Assembly (NCBI GenBank): GCA_025642065.1
Contig: JAODUP010000275.1
Span: 1,114,001-1,178,000, forward strand
Source of the DNA: Paralvinella palmiformis
Lineage: Eukaryota > Annelida > Polychaeta > Terebellida > Alvinellidae
Reading direction: 5' to 3'
Length of the DNA: 64,000 nt
The notes beneath the pieces are model-generated. The model was not told where the DNA came from. It saw only the letters and a program-made list of their open reading frames with translations, and ran no database searches. This document shows, in pieces, positions 1 through 13,678 of the stretch. A program made the position numbers and the translations under genes. Numbering within the stretch: the stretch's first letter is position 1; each line of letters begins with the position of its first letter.

Positions 1-408
1 TATGCATTTAACACAATTGTTTTGATGATTATCTTCTAATATTTGGTGGCTTGTGGCTTATTTGATCAACGTTTATATTATTTAACACATCATAGTTATG
101 TTTGTCATCTCTCTCATTTAGTTCTCTCATATTGTTATTATACTATTGTCTGATACATTTTACCTTGTTAACATCTAATTAGTTTATCAGAACTCGTTGT
201 CTATTAGTTAAGTGTAAGATGGAGGTTGTTTAATGGCTTAACTAATAACTGATTGTCTCAAAATAATTATTTTATTTTATTATTTCACACAAATGTTTGA
301 AATTGTAAGTGGAGTGAACCAGGTGTAGGTATGTAATAGGTATGCATAGGATAAAGCTGATTAACAGTTTGATTTACTTTATATAATAAATTATTTATTT
401 GCTTCCAG
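1..408 (+). other. 3' part of an intron of the left-hand plus-strand gene
   Basis: AT-rich sequence without a convincing open frame. It ends in a pyrimidine-rich stretch and the acceptor TTGCTTCCAG at 399-408, directly before a long open exon. The gene continues to the left of the window. Confidence 0.6.
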
Positions 409-752
409 GAAATGGGTCTCCAATGATTGGTAGCCAGAATGGAGTAGCACCTAGCTCTAGTCCAGAGCACATGCCACACTTAACACCAGCCATTTCAACA
501 CCGAGTAGCTTACCCTCTTTTATACCAAACTTAGACGCACTCGTCAGTGCTGCACGAGTACAAAACAATCCTCTTAGTAATGGTGAACATATACCAGTCT
601 CTTCTATTACTTCACATTATAATCTCAATCCTCCACAGCTAAATAGCTTCTATAACTCATTTGGAGGCTTACCCTCACCAATTAGGTCTTCGAGTAAAAC
701 TCATACTAACAAGATGAAGGATGAAGCCAACATGAGTGAGACAGCTTCATAG
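409..752 (+). CDS. Terminal coding exon of an unrecognised Ser/Pro/Asn-rich protein (partial gene)
   Basis: The exon opens after the acceptor AG at 407-408 and contributes 114 residues before TAG at 750-752. It starts with two bases of a split codon, so the preceding donor must be phase 1. The sequence is low in complexity and rich in Ser, Pro and Asn (GNGSPMIGSQNG near the start, PSIRS-like and SFYNSFGGLPSPIR near the end) and finishes KDEANMSETAS. No domain, membrane segment or zinc-binding pattern is visible. Such tails are typical of disordered C termini of transcription factors, but that is inference from composition only. It is the last exon because the frame closes and a long AT-rich UTR follows. 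The first ATG in frame (423) is internal, not a start. Confidence 0.7.
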
Positions 753-2920
753 AAGTGAGATGATATTGTATTCTGGAACAGACAGATTCCTCTCTAGTTG
801 TGCGGAGATCTCTGTGTGAGAGAGTTATCAATGGAGTGTGTAGTGACCTATTGTTGTTAGATGGTGGTGATGCGATGTTGATCTTATACTTGTGAACTGT
901 ATCAGCTACACATCACCCGGCTAAACATCATCCGGCTACACATCATCAGGCTACACATCATCAGGCTACACAACATCCTTGTTTGGTCTGTGACTAGAAA
1001 TCTGCTTTTCTCACATCGGAGAGTTTATCAAAGGTGATACAGCTGGAAAGTGAACACAAACAGTGACACAACTAACTGGACAATGTCATTGTAGTGATTA
1101 TAACTAACTGTTTGTTACCTTTGTCAACCTGTCGTCTTATAATTACAAGAGAGAGAGAGAGACTGAGACCACAAATAATTCTGGACAGATAATGGCAACA
1201 GATCTATTAACCTAATTATATACTGAGATTCAGTGAATAGTGTGTTGATATTAGAGTAACTGTAAAGGTATCATGTAACTGTAAAGGCAGCCATGATATT
1301 GTTTAATGATAGAAATATGTGTAAATAGGCTTGATTGGAGACCGTCTTTGTAGATAATATTGTAGGCTGTTTATCTAAATATTGCCATAATGTGTACAAT
1401 GAGAGGTAATTAATGCCACTGTTATTTCAATAGATAACTCAGTCCTACTCCATGGCTGAGTTATGTAATGATTGGTGAATTATGTAGACAATAGAGGTGA
1501 TAAGGTCATCAAACAGGTGTGTTATTACAGCATTGTTTTAGTGATGGTTGATGCCAGATGACCTAAATCTATTCAGATGTGCCACATTTCTGCCTGATTA
1601 ATCGACGGATATGCCATACTAGATGTTACATCTGGCGGAAGCCAGTATTATTTGTCAGTTTGAAAGTCATTTTGTGCCATATGTAGTCTTCTATATAGAA
1701 TTGTATATCATGATTTGTATGTAATTGGCAAGCAGTAATCAGCTAACTATGCATGTCCATGGGTTCACATGCATCCTGAATGCATGCGTGCACAAACACA
1801 CACACACACTGATGCTTACACATCCAATTTCCAGGATTTGAAATACAGACCAAAAACTATTTCTAGAAGACAGAAACTTTCAGTGTAACCATTAGTACAC
1901 TAACATATTTCATATAACAATAACTGCTGCAGTAATTAACTCACTGTATGTCTATCTATAATAACTCACCATATACAATCTAACTATCTTGTTTGTAACT
2001 CATGTCCTTTGGACATCAGATGTCACTAACTAGAACGATCATCATTATGTTAATCATATTACGAATGATATTTTTAGTCTCGGAATTCTCTTGCCAGATG
2101 CTGTTATCACTCAGTCTGTGTTATACATTTATGTTCATCCATCAACTTACATTCTCTCAGTATTTTTAATGCGATGATGGCACCATCTGTTAAATAAGTT
2201 AGGCTGTTGTGTGTATATTGTAAGTATGAAGTCAAAGATGATTTGGACTAAAACGATAGATCTCTATCCTTTGACTTGTTATTTTTGGGACAAAAACTTA
2301 CCTGTATTTTTTTCAAATATTAGCTTTTGCTAATCATTATGACATCAGACTCCAGTAGACAAAATATATTTATTGAGATTAATTTAAAACATATTTAATA
2401 TCTTATGATCTTTTTTTATTAATCACGTTAGCAATTCAGGCATATATTGCCAGTGGATGATAATTTTGCACTATGCTAACATCTTTTTAGGTTACTGAAA
2501 GTTTTTACAGTTCATTTTGTACATATATATATATTTATATATATTCCAATCATGTGTGAGCTGTTTACTCTATGTAATAAGTATCTGTAGAATTGTAAAA
2601 AAAATGCTCAGAATTACAAATCTTGTCACAGGAGGCAGGATGCATGTTGGGTGACGTCGCTACTCCGGTAGGCTCCGGTAGTGTTCCTGTATGTTATAAT
2701 GTGTTTATGTTTATTGTATTGGCTTAGCTGTATATCAGTACAGTTGAGGGGTATTTTGTATCAATATAATTAACACTGAACTGTAAATAATTCTCATGTC
2801 TCCTCCCCACACTGTGAAAAGTAAGCACCAATTTTCAGCATTGTCTTGATATAATCAGGAGGCCCTATTCTCAGCTGTCAGAGAATCTCATTAATAAATA
2901 AGTAAACCCATGCTACATAA
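753..2920 (+). other. Probable long 3' UTR of the left-hand gene
   Basis: No open frame of note. An AATAAA lies at 2893-2898 with an A-rich stretch after it (about 2918-2926), giving a plausible cleavage site. Further AATAAA motifs at 3067-3072 and about 3796 could give longer forms. Three Pumilio-type TGTANATA sites occur at 1320-1327, 2519-2526 and 2782-2789. The UTR assignment is inference; transcript data are needed for its true end. Confidence 0.5.
908..979 (+). repeat. Short 15-bp tandem repeat in the 3' UTR
   Basis: Four to five imperfect copies of a unit reading CACATCATCAGGCTA, with CCGG/CAGG variation between copies. It lies about 150 bases after the stop codon of the left-hand gene. 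Confidence 0.75.
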
Positions 2921-4186
2921 AAAAAGAGGAATAAGTGATTCTGTAATAGAATTGCTGATTGTACAAATGATCTAATCTGAATCAAGCGAGCGTTTCATAA
3001 TGCTCATTGTCACTCACTCTGTTCCTTACTAACTGGACCTTCATAGGAAAATGAACTGAGCTTTGATAATAAACTGCAGCTAACACTTTAAAGCTTTGAA
3101 AATATCCAGACTCCAGGTTGTTCAAATCTGTCAGGGATTATAAATAATCTTAATCATATATAAACACTAGGTGGAGGCACTAATCCTGTGTATGTGGGAC
3201 GCTCGTCCCAGATCTGAACAGACAGAATACAGAGGCCGAGCTTTAAAACAGAATACCTGATCTATTTTCTTCACAGCAATGACAGTAACAGCATTTTTCT
3301 ATAACTGCCACGCGGTTTGTAATTTGGTATATAGTGTGTAGTATGCGAGCCCTCTAATGAGAGGTCTATATGAATATTCTCTCACTGAAATATTTGCATT
3401 TGAACACTTGTTATTTCTTACAAAGGTATGTCTGACCTTGCCAAACACAGACGTAATTATTATTCCAATGTGTTGAAGTATTGTTAATTTTTTTTTTTGG
3501 TTTTGGGGCTAAGAAACTTGTCCCAGGTATTAATGGAAGTGCTGTTATGAATATTGTGTTGGTTTAGCTTTAAATGTGATCCATTTGTTGGGTGGCGTGG
3601 ATGTGTTTGTTGTGTTTTTTGACAGTTGGGAGGGAGGGATGCCATAGCCAAACATTGGAGTTCCACACTGAGATGGTTATGAGATTGACCATGATAACTG
3701 GTATTTCAATTTTGTTAAAGTATTGTTGTTCATGAATATTGTTAGTTGGTAATGTGTTTAACGAAACTATATATAATGTTAGTAGAAATGTCTGAAATAA
3801 ATACAATTCAAGATGTCCTCCGGGTTATATCGGTGTACACTCATAAGTGAATGCTTAATTTTGCTATAGTTATGTGCTGCTAACAGAACTGTTCATCAAC
3901 ACAATATTCTTTCCCGTGCCAAAACAAAATAAATATTGTATATCAAGACTAAATACGATCAGAACACATTTGAGTATTATTTGCATACTTCCGCCAAGAC
4001 CTCCGTTATAATTTTTAGAAGGGATGTAAAGTTTTAATATATTACTGTGTTGGTGATGAAATAAATTTCTATGTGATGGATGGATGGTAACAGAGGTAGA
4101 TAATTTTAGTTTATGGAAATAAAATAACCCCATTACATCCCTGGGCAATTCCATTTTTACATGTATATTCCAGCCTTGCCATTTGT

Positions 4187-4223
<37 letters not shown>

Positions 4224-4470
4224 GCACATTATATATTGTCTAGTGTATTGATGATATTATTTTCTAGATGATGTACTTCCAGTGAGTATAAGGATATGAT
4301 ACTTATTTCTTGAATGCTAGTATGGCGGTTTTAGCCACAGTGTGTATCTGGAATGTGTTAGAATGTTTGAATTTAGCAGTAGCTGATGTTTTAATGACAT
4401 CCAAAGGTTAGCTAAAAGTTGTGTGTATAATTTACAGAAAAAATAAAATGGCATAACATGTTTTCTGAAA

Positions 4471-4505
<35 letters not shown>

Positions 4506-5185
4506 CAACTTCAATGTCAGTTACGTTTATTATTAACTAAACCAGTACTTTTACAGTAAGCAAAAACTAAATTAAAAATATTTATAGCTATAGATCACAT
4601 TATAAATACTGGAATAATAGAAGGGCAGACTCTTCAGCTGTGTTACTTCATCGGTCTTGATCCTGAATGTTTTATCTTCTAAGTCCATAAAAAGGAACAA
4701 GATATTCCAACATCACAAATTAGTTCATTTTGTCACATGGAGCGTTCATAGTATAATTTACTGACATACAAAGAAATGCCACACACTCACACATTTTTGG
4801 ACGCTTTACAACAAAAAAAATAGAAATATTTGTAGAATAATGGCTTACTGAACCAGATATTTACTGGATAGTTCAGCCAGTAACTCTAGTTAACCAACCA
4901 CTGGCCAATAGAACATTTAAACAATGAACTGGGCAAGAGCGTAGAGTTCAATCAGACAACCTAGAGATGATGTAGAGGACAATAACTTAATTAAATAACC
5001 CAGAAGACAACCCCTAGAGGACAATGTCATTGAGGATAGACAATAAGATGACTTAACCTAGAAAACAATATGATAATTGGACAACCTAAAAAAATTATAC
5101 ATTCTAGAGGACAATAAGACAACCAGACAATAAAGTACCCGAGGCTGTAGTTTTTTGAACAATATTCCTTCCCAGCAGAGAATAA
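2921..5185. other. Convergent intergenic region
   Basis: Separates the 3' ends of two genes that face each other. It holds a (TA)n tract at 4189-4221, a (GT)n tract at 4473-4502 and a degenerate stretch at about 4960-5140 in which a motif like AGAGGACAATAAGACAACC recurs. No gene or RNA is visible. Confidence 0.5.
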
Positions 5186-5952
5186 TTTATTGGAAACTAA
5201 CGAATTAAACACTTATAAGTTGACAAGATAAAAAATAAATTAACTGAACAATAAACAATGAATATCACACACACACACACATATATGGATAGAGAGGGGG
5301 AAGATATATTTTCATCATGAAACACTCTATATATATATATATATATATATATACAAACAAAATAAACAAATTTGTTATTTTATAAAAGCACACATGTTTG
5401 TTTAGACAGTGCTGTTGACAGGATGTTAAACATAAATATACTGATTAGAAACACAACATAAATCTATACAAAACTTGATTCTGTCTAGACAGTCAATGTG
5501 TTGAGTGCAGCAGTAGCAACAAGTATAAATAATAATAACTTGTCAATTATACAAGGGAATGGAAATAGAATTGTTACGATAATGTTCAGAACATTAAAAT
5601 CAACGATTAGACTAATAACTTGTGACGTCTTCACGATAACATTGCTCATCACATAAAGAAACATCGCTATATCTTTTGATAGTCAACATTAATGTTTGTA
5701 TCCAACATCAATACAGGCAAAAGTAACCAGACATCTCTACCACACTAAAGGCAGGAAACGGCTTGATCAGATGTATAAACCTGTGCTTGATTCAATATAC
5801 CAGTAGCATACTGCTCAGAGCACCAGAGAAATAAATCAACCATTATGTACAAAACACATTTGTTATATGAAGAATGTGCCAAATGCTATCAGCAGTGCAG
5901 GAAGTTTGTCTATTTAGAGCACAGATTGATGTGTCAGATATGAATCATACAT
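5186..5952 (-). other. Probable 3' UTR of the 614-residue gene
   Basis: AT-rich, without coding. The nearest clear AATAAA on the minus strand downstream of the stop codon is at 5191-5186. A (CA)n/(TA)n stretch lies close to it at about 5267-5353. The exact end is not decidable from sequence. Confidence 0.4.
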
Positions 5953-8900
5953 TCAATAGAGCCTCCTTGGGTAGAGTTTAGGTGGTGGACTAGGACTGTG
6001 AGATGGTTTAGATGGTAGTTGTATGGCAGTAGTAGGATACCAGGCAGGACTACCATCGCTATCTGGACTGGCACGTGGTAGAAATCTGTGCTTCATCTCC
6101 AGTTCTGGATACAACACGTTCTTTGTTGGACATTTGGAAATCTTTGTGTTATGGATATTTGACGAATGAGGCTGGATTTCGCCATCAAATGTGTCAAAGA
6201 CATCCATCTCTTCAACTGACTGAAAGGAAAATTCAAATAACTCAAAACTTAAAAAGAACATTAATACAATACTTGATAGATTTGTATCACATTTCTTGTT
6301 TACTTATCTTCATTATGAATCATGTATGAATCAGTCTGACTAATGTAATTATTTCTGATGTAAAACTTTGTATATAGAAAAACATCATCTTAAAAAACAA
6401 TTTACTTTCATTGCTTATATTCTTGGTTTAAACAAAATAACCACAACAAATGCTAATTAAGAACAACTGATATTCCGATAGGAAAACATGAGAACTATAT
6501 TAATTGTACAAAATAATCAAAATAACAAATCAAATTTATTTTAATTCGATTCACTCACCCCCCCCCCCTTCTCATTACCTCTTTCTTACAATGTGCCACA
6601 ACTATGTTGGATTGTAAGACTAAGAATGATCAAATCTTGATTATATGATTAGTTGTCTGCTACATATAGAATATGAATCAACCATGACAGCTTATCATCA
6701 GGTAACATTTATATTATCTAAGATGTCTGGTCTAACCAAGATAGAGCCAGATAACTATAGTGGGGTATAATTTACCTGAGACGGCTCATACAATGTGTGG
6801 AAGTTGTCACCTATGTTATCCTGTAGATCACAAACATGACAAGGTCGACTTGATATGTGTGCTGGTGGATACAACATCCCAGCTACAGCGTGCTAGTTAG
6901 TAGACAACAATAAACAACATGTCATATGTTACGTCCCTTGAAATATCACCATACATGATGTCATATACACATGGCTGGGCGGGAGGGGGGGGGGCGGTTG
7001 TTTTGTTTAGAAAGTAATACCCACACGTTTTGTTTGATGATGTATAAATCAAATACCATAATATAAAACACTTAATATTTCATATTTATTTTATGTTCTC
7101 TTTAATAATAAAAATAATTATCATCAAATTTCATTACCTTTGACTCCTTGACTCGATACAATAAATTACAGATTCTATGTTGGCCATATGTGGTGTTCAT
7201 TGAACAGTACGGATCTTGTTTATCCTCCCTATGGTCATATTGAGACAGATCTGAAGTATTTTGTTCCGTATTATGGCTTAATGTCGTCTCTCTCAGTAAA
7301 CTTTGATCCTGTGAGCTTATGATATCATTGAGAGTAAACAGAGCTCTAGCATCAGTTAGTGCTTGTACCTCTAAGTCTGTTAGTGATTGTTGGGATGAGG
7401 TACCAAATGTCAAGTCCCTGTATGAGGGATCATCTTGATGGATCCACATTTGGCTGTCAGGTTCTGGCAGTAGACTAGACAATTCTGTGTTCTCAGTGTG
7501 TCCTTCATGACATTGTACAGTTTGTTGTCTTTGTTCGGGTATGACATTGGTGACAATGTTAGTAGTTTGATGACAGGTTACAGGTTCTCGACTAGGGCGT
7601 GAAACTTTATTATCTAAAAAAGATATATAAGCATGTAAGCTTTAGTGTGTTTGTGTGTGTGTTACCAATAAGGGTAAACAGTTGTAATTACATCATTTAT
7701 ATGTTCACCAGGGGATGAATTAATCATATAATAAGGAAATGAATTGTCTACATAGATTAAGGTTGAACTGACCTATATCCCTAGGAACAGTGTAACAATT
7801 GTCCTGAGTCCTAGTTACTGTTTCAGAAGATTTACTCCCTCTTAGAGCAATCTCTGAATATGTTTGTGTAGATGGGGTGTTATATTTTGGTGTCTCCTCA
7901 GATTCTGAATTGCTATAACCAAACAATTATGATGTCTTGGTTTTATAAAATTGTTACTTAATATAAATATTAAATGTAAAATTATATAACTTGTTTTTAA
8001 TAATGACACACATCAGTAATAGATAACTCATGTTAGCTTAAGTAAAAGAAATGAACTATTATCCAAATATTTATTCACTCAGTTCTATAAACAAGTGAGA
8101 AGACATATAGATATTGCCTTCAGCTATAATGTACTGTAGATAATTCACATAGGGATTCTGTAAATATACATAATGTTGTGAGGACAAACATCATAAATGG
8201 AAATTTCTTCTTTATATATCCACACCAACTTTAGTAGAAGATCACGCTTACCTAAGCATTAAAAGTCTTCTGAGTTCATCTTTGACAGCTTGCAGAATGT
8301 CTTTAAATGAAAATAATTTGCTGAGAGTATGACAGTTACAAGTTACATGATAGTTACTTGCCAACAGAAAGATATTTAATTTATCAGAGAAAATCAGTGT
8401 TTAATAGCTAACATAACTTGAAAATTCAAATGACAAAATCAAGTGTAGTATTTAAAAGAGTGTGGTATTAAAAAAATGTATTTAAAAAGCCAAAAGTTAC
8501 CTTTCTTCAAAAACGTATTCTGATTTAAGGAGCATAACAAATCAGCAGCTATAGAGCCTATGTTGGGAGACTATAAGGTAAAATATATTATAAACATTTT
8601 TAAATATGAATTAACATAAATTATGACAATTATTAATATCATATCATTAAGTGTGTTTATTTATGAGAGATAACGTACTTTGGGTAAATCTTCAGGTGAA
8701 GTGAATATATAATTTGTAGAAGCCATTACTACATCAACTGGACTGCTGTAAAATGTAAATGAGAGATATTACATGTGATTGTATTATAAAAACAGTGTAA
8801 TCTTTGAGAGTGATGTAGATGATATAAGGCAGTTTTAAGAAACAAATAATTCAACATATGCCGAAATAAAGATTAAGGGATTCATCAAACTAACTATAAA

Positions 8901-11900
8901 TCCATACTAAAGGATATCTGGAAATGACAAATAGACCACATATATGTAAAGAAATCCTGTTGTAGTATATTCTTCACTATACATATTCACCAAAAAGCTG
9001 CACAGGACTGAATTTTTTTACACTAATAATGCTTCGATTATTATAATTAAAATACATCTGAAAATAATTTGATATATATTTATTTCAAATTATTACATGT
9101 CATATCAAGATGCAACTCTGACATGATCTAGCTATGTATACATTCGTGATCCGTGTCCGTCTGGAGTGGTCATCTATTATATCTAGTTTAAGCGCTAATA
9201 TTAAAGTATACTATATTAATATTATTTACAGTAAACGAATGAGACATTATTTGGAGATACAAATGTTGACATGTCCAATATAGAAACAAAATTTTAAGAT
9301 TACAGTCATTTTACGTTCATTATAACTTGTTGAAGTTTGGAGCAGCCAATGTAAAATGTGTTTGCTTTTTAATTTAAATATAAGGGGCGTCAGATACAAT
9401 GGATGCCAACTGCCCCGGTTTTTAAAAATTATGCCTTCGAAATCTCTTGATGGCGATTCCCCACATTCCCAAAAGGGAATGTGTGTCAATGACGACAAAG
9501 GCCCTTTTTAAATTGTAATGAAGGAAATATGTTATGTAGATAAAGATCGTGAATGGAAATTATGGTAGTATTTCCTATGAACAATCATTTAAAATACACC
9601 GGTCTAAATATAGGATAACGTATATCATATTAAACAGATTTGCTTTTACTACTCATATAATATTACAAATATCAAAATAATTCTAGACATAAATGAGTAA
9701 AATGTATTTTACCTACATATACTTAATACTTGTTTACACCTGGTGAATGATAAACAAACTAATAGTTATAACGTTATGATTATATTTTCCCACCTAATGA
9801 ATTACATTGTAAATAAGATATCATCATAACGTTTTACCTTTGTGGCATACTACTGCTTAACCCACTCGCATAAGTCGCATTTACTGAATTGACCATTGTT
9901 AGCTCAGAGTTTGAAGTTCCACTTTTTGGCTTCTCCGTGCTGAAACCATAAAATCTTAGTTAAAAACTTATTTTCTCTTGTTTGCTACTTGATGTTCAGA
10001 ATCAAAATACCGGATTCCGGATTATTGACAACTTAGAAGTGAAATTTAATACAGTTAAGCCCAAATCTATTATAGTTAGAATTAAGGCTGTGAAACAATG
10101 GAGTAATATAAATGATGAGTGTAGCTTATGAAATATGTACATAACATTTTTATGTGTTTTTATTAAGGTAGCTTGTCTAAATATAAATTATATAACGCAG
10201 TGGCACAGATCATCATCAATATAAACTATCCATCCATCTTGGGACATAATTCAAAGTACCTAATTTTCATGTTGATATTTATCACATCAATCCACAAATT
10301 GTTGTGTAACAAAACCTGGGTGACTTACAGTCATACTACCAGGCCAGAGTACAATAGTTGTAACTCTGTCGTGTGTCTGTATAGCTGTTATTTGCATCAT
10401 TTTTATTTATGATGTAAAATCTTCAATGTAAATATAATATTGCTTCTCTTTAACGCTGTATCAGTTTCACTTATCCCCTTGTATTTGCCTTATCACGAAA
10501 CATTAAAAAATGCCATAACAAAGGGTCAGTAAGATACCGAAAAAACCTCATCTGTTTATTCTCTAACTAAATAATCTTATCAGTCTCTTCTCTGTAAATA
10601 GTTTATTTCCACAAGGTGTCAAACACTGTCTTCAGTCGTGTATCTATTATACACCTATATTAGATATTATTAACCAGGTAAATTGTACCAAAAATACCAA
10701 CAAATACATGCTCAGGTCACAGTAAATTAAAGGAATAAAAGATTACACTTTCCAGTTATCTAGCAATATATAATTGTTCTATGGAGCATATTTGATCATT
10801 TAAGTTGATACAGCACATAAAATAGATCAGGATAATTAATTAACAAAATCAATATTTTAAACAAGCATGATCAATAAATAATTATAGATAATGAAGATTA
10901 GTATTATATATACAAAACCTAGTACGCTGTTCTGTAAATGTTGACTTTGTTGTTTTAGTTTTTCCGTCTGATGATCCGAGGATGTCACGGATGTGTAATT
11001 CAGTCTGTGCTTGTACAGCTTCTGATACAAGAAGTGACTCTATATTTATATTATAATACAATAAAATGTTACTCTGCGTTGTTGAATGGAACACTGAAGA
11101 ATTATAAATTTATTAAAATAAATCATATTTTATTTACCTTTGAGTCATTATTTCTTACTGAAAAGCATATGTAATTAATTTTACAATTGATGTTGTTGTA
11201 CTTTAAGTAAAAAAATCAATCTTGCCTCTTCCAATAGTTCCTGATGCTTTTCCCTGATTAAACAAACCAAGTCTTCTCTGTCAAAAAAAAAGACCAAATA
11301 AGAACATTTATCACATTTTCAGTCACAGGAACACATTGTAGCCCAAAAATTAAGTAGAGTCACATAATTAATGTCCTATCGAAAATTAAATAAAAAATAT
11401 CATAAAGAGTAAGACACCCTTCCCTCCTCACACATATACAGAAACACTTACAGTTAACCGATTCTGAGTAATTATCTTTGGAGATTTTACAGGAATAATA
11501 TTCTGAAAAAGAGTGCATAAACTATGGAATATCTAAACATATATTTGCTTGAATTTTATTACAATTAACGAAGAATACCTAACCAACCCACACATGTACA
11601 TACTGCAGCTTGATGAGCCATTAAGATATGTTGTCTAAAATCACTTCTTTCCTTCATTCCTCTTGCAGTCACCTGATCATTTGGACATGGCTGAAGTGAA
11701 AGAAATCAGTTACACTTACAAATAACAGATATAGTTGTGTGTTAAATGGTAATAATTTACCAATACGTTCAATAAAGCATAATGAAAACATCTTTAAGAA
11801 AGCTTTAAAATAATTTGATAATCAAACCGTAAGTATTGATTCATAGGAAGGATATTTATGTCTAAAAGGATTACCTTTGTTGGCCGCGATCTGAATTTAT

Positions 11901-12440
11901 CCCTTTCAGATTTCGTTTTCCACCTTCTAACCTTGTTAACCTTTCTTATATTTTTATCTGTTCGGTGATAGTCTCTGTCAGAGTCTGTAGAGCTGTCCAT
12001 CACCAAGACTGTTGGAGTAACAGCTGTTTTATCTGCGGCTAAAAGACCAAAAACAAAACAAGAATTCAACCAAAAAAAATCTTCCTCTTATGAACGGCAA
12101 CGCGCTACGGATAATAATAAATTAGCCGCCCAAATGAGCGTAGAGACAAATTTCAATGAAAATATTCAAATATTGAATGCAGGTGTTACTTGTTTTTCTG
12201 GTACCCTTGCTCTGTGTTTTAACTAAATATGATGCTTCGGTGTCTGGTGATTTTAACCTCTTCTGGAATACTGATAGAGATGATTGATAGCACATGCACA
12301 ACAACAGTTTCATATAAACAGTGTTTGTGTGTGTGTGTTAACTGATTACTAAAACTACCTTTCAAAACAAACTGTTTTTCTTTTTCTTTTTCTGAAGCTG
12401 ATACCAGTGGCCTAGTTTTCATTTTCTTGTATCTGGCCAT
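5953..12440 (-). CDS. Complete 14-coding-exon gene for an unrecognised 614-residue protein
   Basis: Coding exons on the minus strand, in order: 12440-12359, 12038-11875, 11690-11604, 11502-11452, 11277-11226, 11039-10919, 9939-9838, 8745-8679, 8570-8501, 8300-8252, 7912-7773, 7613-7138, 6892-6776, 6219-5953. They total 1845 nt, and every junction is in phase. Start ATG (12440) opens MARYKKMKTRPLVSASEKEK; TGA is at 5955-5953. The N-terminal part is basic (RKVNKVRRWKTKSERDKF, about residues 68-85), followed by RRLGLFNQGKASGTIGR at residues 129-145. A helix-prone stretch, DILQAVKDELRRLLM, falls near residue 266. The middle and C terminus are Ser/Thr/Gln-rich and likely disordered, with a CHVCDLQD motif and a proline-rich end. 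No signal peptide or membrane segment is seen. I do not recognise the family. A nuclear, centrosomal or ciliary role is possible, but nothing shows it. Donors are good except GTTTTG at 10918 and a GC donor at 11225. Confidence 0.88.
6538..7080 (-). other. Introns 13 and 12 (partial) with homopolymer runs
   Basis: Intronic sequence around coding exon 6892-6776. A C run lies at about 6557-6568 and a G run at about 6983-6994 on the plus strand. Nothing else is seen. Confidence 0.5.
11040..11225 (-). other. GC-AG intron within the 614-residue gene
   Basis: On the minus strand the exon ends GGAAGAG and the intron begins GCAAGA, matching the known GC donor consensus. The intron ends ATATAG before the exon starting AGTCACTT. 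No GT donor exists before the frame would hit TAA, and the GC donor is the choice that keeps the phase (1 base + 2 bases). Confidence 0.75.
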
Positions 12441-12626
12441 CAAGTAGCAATAGCTGTCACATCAACGAATTAGATATAAACAGAATAGAGAATATCACTT
12501 CACACACACACACAGAACGAGAGAGAGACACACCACACACACACACACAGATGACCATTATTAAGATAAAATAATGCTTTTTAAATAATCTATTTCATAT
12601 TGTCTATTTTCATTCATAGAACTTAC

Positions 12627-12900
12627 CTTGATAATGAATGATTAAATGAAGTTCCAGCACCAAATTGAGAAATTGCCAACAAAAACCACGTTATAAATTC
12701 CAAACAATTTCAACTATCGTTCCATTAAGTTAATACCAAATCAATTAGTTCACTTCATAAAACGACCATAATTTTCTTCAAAGTTAGTGATTTAAGAATG
12801 AAAATTAGTTTGTATTAACATTTTAACCGAAGTATTTCACAAAACACGTTAAACAAGACGCCGAATTCGCGAATAACAATTCACTAGATGGCGCTGATAC
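12627..12900 (-). other. Probable non-coding first exon and promoter of the 614-residue gene
   Basis: A strong donor reading AAG|GTAAGT on the minus strand lies at 12627/12626. It faces the acceptor of the first coding exon (exon 12453-12359; acceptor GACAG at 12458-12454). The region upstream (12630-12900) has no ATG-initiated frame of note and becomes slightly richer in CpG near 12860-12940, which fits a transcription start there. The start site itself is inferred. Confidence 0.4.
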
Positions 12901-13514
12901 ACAATCAATCATAAAATAGTCGACGCAATAAAAGAGCGATTCATTCAAAGTCATACAGATTAATTGCAACTGGGTGTTTGTGATATTCATTTACTTGAAT
13001 ATATTTGGTTTCTGTCATTCGGCGGTGACTTCTCACAGTTAACATGGACCTATAGTTTATAATAATCACTGTTTAAGATAAATATTCCACTCTGTGCTTC
13101 GCTTCATTGACTTCACTAAATTATATGAATCCTATATATTTATAGAAAGCTTGCGAATAAATTTATATAAATACAGAATCAATAATTCCTCATTAGAAAA
13201 TTCTCCCCCCCCCAAAAAAAAGAAGAAGAACAACAAACCTAAACAACTCCCATACAAACAACAGAATTGGTAAATTATTGAGTAACATGAAAACATTTGA
13301 TTTAATCATTTATAGACACAAGCAAATTGAGTTATGTCATTAAAATAAACAGAAATGTGTTGAACTGGCAATATAGAAATTTTCTAGTGAAAGATCCAGA
13401 AATTGAATAATATATACATATCTGAAGTTGTTTAGGTTTGACAATATCTCAACTGCCCCAAAGGTCAGAGTGTAACTAGAGCAAGACGAACAAAACAAGG
13501 CAAGCAACATTTAG

Positions 13515-13538
<24 letters not shown>

Positions 13539-13552
<14 letters not shown>

Positions 13553-13678
13553 TGGTGAGACATTACACATGTCTCAGCAAGAAAAGTCGCCACTCTGGAT
13601 TCAGTCCCCTGAAGAAACGTCCAGAGTTTGAATTCACGGTTCGAGATTCTCTGTGCCTGTGCCTTATTATACACAGCT

